This document shows, one piece after another, positions 56,657-64,000 of a stretch of DNA of 64,000 nucleotides; position 1 is the first letter of the stretch; the number at the start of each line of letters is the position of its first letter. Both the position numbers and the translations under genes were made by a program. Source of the stretch: Salvelinus alpinus (taxonomy: Eukaryota; Chordata; Actinopteri; Salmoniformes; Salmonidae); NCBI RefSeq assembly GCF_045679555.1, contig NC_092100.1, forward strand, positions 33,295,106 through 33,359,105. Reading direction: 5' to 3'. A model generated the notes under the pieces. The model did not search any database. It had not been told where the DNA came from and saw only the letters and a program-made list of their open reading frames with translations.

Positions 56657-59600
56657 TCATACCACAACTTTGAGTCTGTCATCGGCATTGGGTTTGGCTG
56701 TGGACTTGTTTTCTGTCTCCCCAGTCTTTCTTGGCACCTTTGGGCTGGAGGTTGGCTTTCTGGTTGTCAAGGGGCTGTTCAGTCCTTTTCTCTGTAGCTG
56801 GGGGCTGGATGAGCGCAACTTCCTGTTGAGCTGAGGGCTGGACGAGCCCAACTTCCTGCCGAGCAGGGGGCTTCGGGAGACTTTGATTTTAGGGGGCTGC
56901 TGCAGGGTGTCCATGGGCTTCAGGGTTCTCAGGCTGAGAAGCCCACAGTAGTAGTTACACTGATGCTGGGTCAGGAACTGCTCAAACACCTTAGGAGAAC
57001 CATCCTCTGTAAGGCCTTGATACCTGCAATGCAGAAGTAATTTCCTTAGAGTTGGATAAGATGATGTGGACCAACTGGTAAAACATTAGCACACATATAT
57101 GCCTACTTTAAATAATAGCATCAACAGAGATGGGGAGTAGTGAACTACATGTAGATCAACTGTAATTTAATGACATTTTGCCGTAGCTTGGTGGTAGTTT
57201 TACTGAATTCATATCTAGGTAGTGTTTTCTCTAGTTAATTACCTTTTTTCCATGTAGCGGTGTAGCTAACTACTGGAAATACACACTACCTTATTTTTGC
57301 AAAAAGATAAGAAAATATGGGTAAAGTAAGCAATCATTTCCTTTCTTTTTCAGCATCAGACCTGCTTAATTCTCACTTGAAATGTTTAATAGGCTAAATT
57401 ACACATTATGTTAACTTATGACCCCAGAGTTATCTGTTCTTGTAATTTGTAGTTTGACATTTCAGATATGATAATAAAATAAAAAAGTAGTGAACTACTT
57501 TTTCAAAGTAACTATAGTTAAGTAAACTCGATTTCTCTTAAGGGTAGCTGTAATGTAGCTTAACTTCTTCCAGTGTGAAGTAATCGGTAGCTTGGTAAAC
57601 TATATTTTCAGAGTAGCTTCCCCAACACTGAGCCTTAATGTGTATTTCCATATGACAACCTAAATATATAATGATATACAAACCCCTTCAATTTTGTGAC
57701 GATTCTAACTTTAGTGATCTTTGGTCCAACACCTGAAATAAACAAATAACACGGATCATTTTATTTGAACTGCCTTTTGTTCTTCTTTTTCTTTTGAGAA
57801 TGACCTTGTCTGGTAGTCTTTCTTACCCTCCAGCCCAGTGACCAGTAAGTTGCCGTTTGTCCATTGGTGGATCCAATGCTGGAAGGAGCAGCATTTCATT
57901 TCCACCTCTGAGGTGGCTCTGGTGATCAGCCTGCCTTTGGCATCCATCATACAGTACTTGAGGAAGATGTCCTTCAGGTCAGCCTCCACAGTGGCATATG
58001 GGACCGAGTTGGCAGGGCGGTACATCAGATAAAGAGGGCTCACTCTGTGTAAGCATGCAGAAAAACAAAGGGAATGAATGACATAACCATACTCTGTCGT
58101 TTTTTGTCATTGATTTACTCATACTATTGTGTATTGATAATGATCATTGATAAGTGTATTGATAATGATCATTGATAATAATCAAAATTTGAATTGCAGT
58201 CATTATATTACTTACTCCAGTGAAAAGCCAAAGTTTTCAATCACCCTCGCCTCAGCAGCAAAGATTTTGCAATACTCCCGAACTGTGTTTTGGATTTTGC
58301 ACTCCTGGTGAGACAAAATGCAAAGATGCATTGCATTTGTGTCACATTTGTTTTCTCATATGCTTTTTCTCTACAATCTCCAATTCAATGTTAAACTAGT
58401 CAAAGCCAATTATTCATTGGTTTGCACACTGGACTCTTTTAAGTTTCTTAAATCTGTACCTGAATGCTGTTATTCTGTCATCCAACCAGTGGTCACCAGG
58501 GTCATATTCATTAGGGCATACCATAGAAAATGTTTTGCAACAGAAAACGGTAATTAACGTTTCTTATTGGACAAGTTCAGGTAGTCCCGTCCCTCCCTGT
58601 TTCAGTCCATTTTCTTCTGTTTGGTGCCTAATGAATATGACCCAGTACAGATGACTTCCTAAGCTGCAATACCAAGTCAGAGCAATACAAAACACTACAG
58701 GAGGGCTGTCCTCATGATGTGATGTACAGTAAGACTCACCTGCTTAGTCATTTCCATGTTTCTCTCTGCAAGGTTGCTGTCCTCATTGGTCCCATAGGCG
58801 ATGGGGTTTTGTACTTTGATGATGCAGTTGGTTCCGGATTCAAACACAGGGTCCAGGCCATAGATGACCTTCACCCTGCAGGCCTTGTGTGCACAGCCCT
58901 CTCCCAGGTGGGCCTCTTGTGTCATGATGCGCCCAAAGAACTTCTCCCCCCAGTATCCCGGGTCTGCTAGGCCTTTGGTGAATAGCATTGGAGTCATTTC
59001 TATCTCTTCTCCAACTGTAAAGGATGCAATATGAATGTCAGAAACTCTCCACATGAGCAGAAACATTGTGTTATATCATAGCAATAAGGTAGTCAACAAT
59101 ACAGTGAGTTTAAGTTATTTAAGCAATAAGTCCTGAGGATGTGTGGTATATGGCCAATGTACCACGGCTAAGGGCTGTTCTTTGCACGACGCAACGCAGA
59201 GTGCCTGGACATGACTCAGTACAGAGTGTCTGGACACAGCCCTTAGCCGTGGTATATTGACCATATATCACAAACCCCCGAGGTGCCTTATTGCTATTAT
59301 AAACTGGTTACCAACATAGTTAGAGCAGTAAAAATAAATGTTTTGTCATACCTGTGGTATACAGTCTGATATACCACGGCTGTCAGCCAGTCAGCATGCA
59401 GGGCTCGAACCACCCAGTTTATAATATTGTATAAACCTCCTCAGTGCCTATGAGGCTTACCTTCTAAATCCTCACGCAGGAAGTACTCTGAAAGTACTGC
59501 AGAAAAAAACAAACACAATTAGTAACTAATGGAATACATGGTTGAAGTAATGTTGTGGGATTTGAAATATGCCATTAGGTTAACATAATTTACAGTCTAC

Positions 59601-62600
59601 GCTGAGAAGGAAGTCAGTTGAATCAGTCCCAAATTCGTTCTTGATTGTGCAGCCGTACACCCCACAATCTTGACTGGATGTCTGGACGATGGCCAGTGCT
59701 ACTTGGCTCTCATCTCCTCCACTGGGAAATAAAAGAAGATAAAAAGGTTGACGTGACACAAGACACACGCTCACAGCATATTCAATAATGTATTCACCTC
59801 CACAAGAGGTCACTGTGAGACTGAGACAGACAGTAGTGCTGTGTGCCATGCTTGCATGAGGGGAGATTTTGCTGACCTAGCAGCCAATAGCACAGATTTA
59901 TACTTTAAAGCCCCCTGGTGAATAGCGAAATAGTGTCTCAGTTTTCAGTGGCTGTGTCTGGCCAAAGCTTCACCTCCCTGTGTCAGTCAGGATCAGAGCT
60001 GTGGGCTCCCTCGTCACACAAACTGGACACCTCCCAGAGTGAGAATGAGAGAATGACATGGCTGTGTGATAAACCCGCTGCTAAAATTAAAGGCTGTTCA
60101 TCTTCAGAACATTAGTTCTTCAAATATAGCACAGGGCCCAGATGAACCAATCAATGGGGCTATTAATGAATGCTTACAGTAATTTTGTACAAAGCAACTG
60201 TTTTCAGAGGGCAGGTGTCTAATACTGTAACTGCATGATGGCGTTGATCAGAGTGAATATAAATGCTATGTCACCGCTAGATTGTATTGCAAGCAGTTAC
60301 TGTAAACTCTGGGATGGGAGATTTACCTTCTTTTCACCTCAACTATCTCTTCCTCGTCCCTGTACCACTTGATGGAGGAGTCACTGAGCACGTTGAAGAA
60401 CTGGCACCAGAGTTTCAAGTGTCCTGAGGCATCTGGGAAGGGCTCTCCCCTGATTTTACGGATAACCTGAGGAGCTGGGTGGGGGGACACCAAGGTAAAG
60501 ATATACTGTACATGATTTCCTCTAACGTTTCTACTTCATTCAGTGGCAGCTTCCTGATCAGCTCCTCCTGATATGAGACACCAACACCAAGAGATGGACA
60601 TAGAAACAATATTGGATTTCCTATTTTATTGTTTTACCTTTGAAGGGGTTCAGCTTCTCCTTCTCAGGAGGTTTGACCTCAGTCTTTGGGCTCTTTGGCT
60701 CCTCTGTGTTGATCTCCACAACTTTAGGCACCTCCAGAGTTGCCTTCCTACGGCTCAGCAGAGGGGAGCGTCTCTCCAGCGGTGGGGTCTGTGAGCCTGC
60801 TGGGGCCTGCAGGAACGCTGCCCTGCGAGCCTGACTGGGCGACAAGTATGGAGCCGCCTCCTTGACCTGGGTGTCCAGTGGGCTACCACCCACACCCAGC
60901 GCCACCACTACCCCTTCTCCCTCCCTGGGGATGAAGATCTTGCGGCGAGCTCCAGACGCCAGCTCCTCAGGCGTGGCAGAGCGGATGAGGGTCAGACTGT
61001 CCCTTCTTTTCAGCTTGGGGCTGCTCTCACAAGACAGGGAGGACGTTGGGGTGTCTCCACCACTCTGCTCCAATCCTGCCTTCTCACTGTTAGCAGGGTC
61101 ATCCACAGTAATGGCAGGGGGAGTCCTGGACATAAACCTGCGAAGAGTACTGGGACTCCTGGGGGGTGTTGGGGGTTTGACAGCAAGCCTCTCAATAGGG
61201 GTTCTTTCTCTTGGTTCATCACCAATGATGTAAGACTCTATCCTTGACTCTTTGAGTGGTTTTACCTTATCAGTTTCAGTAATACTGATGTCCTCAGCTT
61301 TTTGGATTGTTGTTTCTTCTGTTGGCATTACGGGTTTATATGACACAGAGGGGATGTTGTCTATCACGCTACGTTCCTTTGTTTCTATAGTCTGTTTTTG
61401 TGGAATATTATGGGGTTTGTCAGACTCAGGGGTAGAAGAATTTTCTAAATCACTCTTGACCCCCCTGAGCATAGCCGCCAAGGATTCTGATTCTTTACTC
61501 TCATTTTTAAGAAGCTCTTCGCTTTCGAAAGGGCTATCCTCACAGATTACAGAAATAGGAGGGACCACAAACAGAGGCACTTTGGGTACTTCCTCTGGTG
61601 TTCCTGTATCTAAGACGAGGGGCTTAACTTGTGGATGCTCATGGTCTAGTTCACTATCATCAGAATATGAAACATTTCCTTTAGGAATTAACTTAGTATC
61701 CATCTTTGTGAGGCACTCACTATTAGTTGGTTGCTCTGCCGTAGGCGTTTTTGCCTCTTCAACTGGTGTAACTTCCTGCACTTTCTCCATTGGTTCGATG
61801 ATAATATTATTCTGCTTACTTTCTTGAGTGGGTGTCACATCAATTATCACTGGGGTAACAGCTGCACTTTTTTCTGTGATCATTATGTCTAAAACTTCGT
61901 TTGCATCATCCTTTTGGAAAATGGCTGACTCTGATGTAGGTTCATTGGGTGTAATAGGTATTAATGGCTGTGTAGGCTCTTTGACTTCTGGGTCCGTAAT
62001 CTCTATATTTGGTATAATCATTGGCTCTTCTTTTGCCTGTTGTTCTGTCACAATAATTTTGATTTCTGGGATTTTAAGAGCAGAATCTACAATTCTAATC
62101 TCTTTTACATTTCCAGAATATCCACCCAGATGAGTGGCATTAGCCTTTCGACTGGTAACTGATGCTGCCACTGGTTGCTCAGCGGGCACAATGGCAGAGC
62201 CTCTCACAGGCTGTGTCTCTAAGTGGCTCTTAGATTCACCCAGCATTTCTACCTTTATCTCAGTCACAATTTCTTCCATTTCAACCCGTCTCTCCATAGT
62301 GAGGGTTCGCACCTCATTTCTCTGTAATCTCACATTCTGGTTGCCAAATGGACAGTCCACTAAACTTTTCTCCAAAGCAGGAGTACATTCCACTTTTAAG
62401 GCACTTTCAACGCTTTTCTCTAAAGCTAAGGTAGATTTCCTTTTTGTGTTGAGATCATGGTCCTCTATGCTCTCCACTGCCACAGGAGGGTATTCATCTG
62501 TTATTTTTAGATCTCTATTCTTTAAACTCTTTTGCAGCAAAGTGGGAGAAGATTCCTCCAATCTATTGAAATGTATCTCCTCCTCCTTGTTATGTATTTT

Positions 62601-63380
62601 CTCTTTACTCTCCTCTAAAACCGGGATGCATTCTATGTGTGCTTTTGAAGAAATTGTCTCTACATTCTCTTGCAAAGTATCAATATACTTGTCTTGGGAT
62701 TTAGAATCGTGTGTATTAACTTTATCATCCAAAGTAAGAGTCTGCTGCTCTTGTGTTTTAAAATGGCATGTTTCAATTCTCTCTTCTACAGCAGGTGTTT
62801 TGATATAAAATATCCCTTCACTCACATTTAAAAAGGGACATGGTTGATTCTCTGCTTTGACATCACCTTTCTCTCCTTGATTCTTATAGACACTTTCAAT
62901 GCCCTTCTCATCCACATGCATTTCCTTCTCTTTTTCACTTTCGATGAGGCACTGGCTGACTGTGGGTGGGACATTATTGTTAGGAGCACTCCCACTGTCA
63001 TCCATACTAGTTAGGTTTGACATGTGGGGACCTGCTCCACTGCTGGGGTCTGGGTTCCGTGTAGAGTCAGATATACCCTGTTTGTGTAAATCTTCAGTTT
63101 TATCATTTAGTCTTGTCACCTGATCAGTCCCGGATGAAAACACTTGGATGTTTATCTCATGTGGGGCTGAGACAACCATGTGGGGGACTGAGTCTGCCTG
63201 GGTCTGATCCTCAGCAGCCTTGAGGCAAAAACAAACACAGCTGTTTAGTACCACATAATATCAACACTCACATGGTATTTGGAAAGCCCTGAACAACACC
63301 ATAATTAATAACAACACCATGATAACTACTATGTTAGGATTTACCTTAGTGGTAGCCGATATAATCATATTATCTTGTGA
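56657..63380 (-). CDS. alpk3: alpha-protein kinase 3, 3' part (5' end outside window)
   Basis: ALPK3 is a large striated-muscle protein of the M-band and nucleus, needed for heart muscle. Exons in transcript order: 63380-63345 (12 codons, tentative), 63218-60638, 60474-60327, 59721-59594, 59496-59461, 59014-58740, 58304-58216, 58044-57827, 57732-57684 and 57023-56657. Phases agree throughout. The 2581-nt exon codes about 860 disordered residues rich in E, P, S and T. The next two exons form an Ig domain (LWCQFF ... IKWYRDE ... DCGVYGCTIKNEFG). The alpha-kinase domain follows (VGEEIEMTPMLFTKGL, CIIKVQNPIAYGT, CSFQHWIHQWTNGNLLV) with zinc ligands H-x-C-x3-C in HQCNYYC. The C-tail has RKL/SSSPQL repeats and ends KVVV. 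Two aspartates of the catalytic loops are replaced (see findings). Adjacent znf592 supports orthology. Confidence 0.93.
57125..57630. mobile_element. hAT-like MITE in alpk3 intron
   Basis: Ends CAGAGATGGGGAGTAG and CTTCCCCAACACTG are imperfect inverted repeats (CAG(A/T)G(A/T)TGGGGA core). Flanks AGCATCAA (57117-57124) and AGCCTTAA (57631-57638) agree at 6 of 8 bases, an aged 8-base duplication. The interior has further inverted words (GTAGTGAACTAC, AAGTAGTGAACTACTTT). Non-coding. Confidence 0.65.
58127..58184. repeat. short tandem duplication TATTGATAATGATCATTGATAA
   Basis: A unit of about 25 bases (TGATAATGATCATTGATAA) occurs twice in a row, with a partial third. It lies in an alpk3 intron. 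Confidence 0.8.
59074..59435. mobile_element. double-hairpin fold-back element in alpk3 intron
   Basis: First hairpin: GGTATATGGCCAATGTACCA plus CGGCTAAGGGCTGT (59141-59175) pairs with ACAGCCCTTAGCCG plus TGGTATATTGACCATATATC (about 59236-59269). AGCAATAAGG / CCTTATTGCT (59081 and 59288) extends the match outward. Second hairpin: TTATAAACTGG (about 59298-59308) with CCAGTTTATAA (about 59415-59425). It spans most of the intron between exons 59496-59461 and 59014-58740. Confidence 0.7.
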
Positions 63381-63644
63381 CTATGAATCTTTATCGACAC
63401 TTAGCTTTGGAGAAGTATCACAAACCAATAATGATTACCTGCAACGAAAAGGGTTTTTAAATCATTGACAAACTATTTGTTATGGCCAACCACATGACCA
63501 AGGCCAGTATGTTCACCTTTGACTATTGAACACTCAGTGCTTCTTTTAGACTGAGGAAAGTTGTTTTCCATAATAAATCAGTTTTAAAGAATGACCAGAG
63601 ATATAATATAATTCCAGAATATTTAAAAATCCATATCAGAGTTT

Positions 63645-63879
63645 GGTAATACTTTATTTGGATAGATGGTTTGTAGATGTTCCGTAGATATTCAATAACT
63701 GTCAACAACATTTCAACTATCTACTATCCCTAACCTTAACCCTTACCATAACACTTAGTCTAAACCTAACCCTTACTGTAACCTTAGCAAGCAGATTCTT
63801 ATCAACAGATAGTTTGTTGATAGTATGACCATCTGAAGATAAAATACAGTATATGGGAATATCCAAATAAAGTGTCACC
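63645..63879. mobile_element. 235-base MITE with 20-base TIRs
   Basis: GGTAATACTTTATTTGGATA at the left pairs with the complement of TATCCAAATAAAGTGTCACC at the right (17 of 20). The core has degenerate CCTAACCTTAACCC words and inverted ATAGTTTGTTGATAG / CTATCTACTATC-like pieces. Non-coding. It lies upstream of the visible alpk3 exons, probably in an intron. Confidence 0.6.
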
Positions 63880-64000
63880 CAGTTTTCAACATACGTGAAC
63901 TGTATAACCTTTGTGAATATGTTAAATCGGCAAATGTGTACATAATGTTTGTGTGACCACGGACAATTTAAAAACAATGTTTACGACCTGTCAGTTTTCA

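Noticed and set aside
61252-62808. Long plus-strand frames opposite the large alpk3 exon
   Set aside because: They are mirror frames of a long coding exon with biased codons; no splice or family signal.

Overview
The window is vertebrate genomic DNA, almost certainly from a salmonid fish (trout, salmon or charr). Two things point there. The host genes are split into vertebrate-style exons with teleost-like protein sequences. The space between them is packed with repeats typical of salmonids: Tc1/mariner copies whose ends match the type from which Sleeping Beauty was derived, tRNA-derived SINEs sharing one 3' tail, a 5S rRNA-derived SINE, L2/jockey-like LINEs with TTTGAT tails, and hAT-type MITEs.

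Layout. (1) 1-15.4 kb: tspan3 on the minus strand, seven coding exons giving 253 aa. Its 7.8-kb first intron is swollen by one LINE copy that is itself split by three insertions. (2) 15.4-36.9 kb: a repeat graveyard with LINE copies, at least six Tc1 elements of several families, a solo LTR, a broken Gypsy element, MITEs and a 5S-type SINE. (3) 37.1-38.1 kb: an intronless cholesterol 25-hydroxylase-like gene on the plus strand, boxed in by a nearly intact Tc1 element upstream and a Sleeping-Beauty-type copy downstream. (4) 42.9-48.7 kb: znf592 on the minus strand, eight coding exons giving 1270 aa, with two CTCGCGAG palindromes in its likely promoter. (5) 48.9-56.1 kb: a LINE carrying a miniature LTR element (TRIM), SINE and Tc1 pieces, and a local duplication that brackets a small four-exon gene I do not recognise. 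(6) 56.7-63.4 kb: the 3' part of alpk3 on the minus strand (large disordered exon, Ig domain, alpha-kinase domain); its 5' end lies beyond the window.

znf592 next to alpk3 in the same orientation, with tspan3 linked, matches the gene order I recall from human chromosome 15q, which supports the three orthology calls. These are ordinary single eukaryotic genes with no operon logic. The best candidates for something undescribed are the small cysteine-rich membrane protein gene at 52.06-53.29 kb, the TRIM at 49.52-50.04 kb, the fold-back Tc1 at 19.53-20.45 kb, and the replacement of two catalytic-position aspartates in the ALPK3 alpha-kinase domain. Exon boundaries were read by eye from GT/AG signals and phase; family names of repeats rest on memory of salmonid repeats and were not searched.
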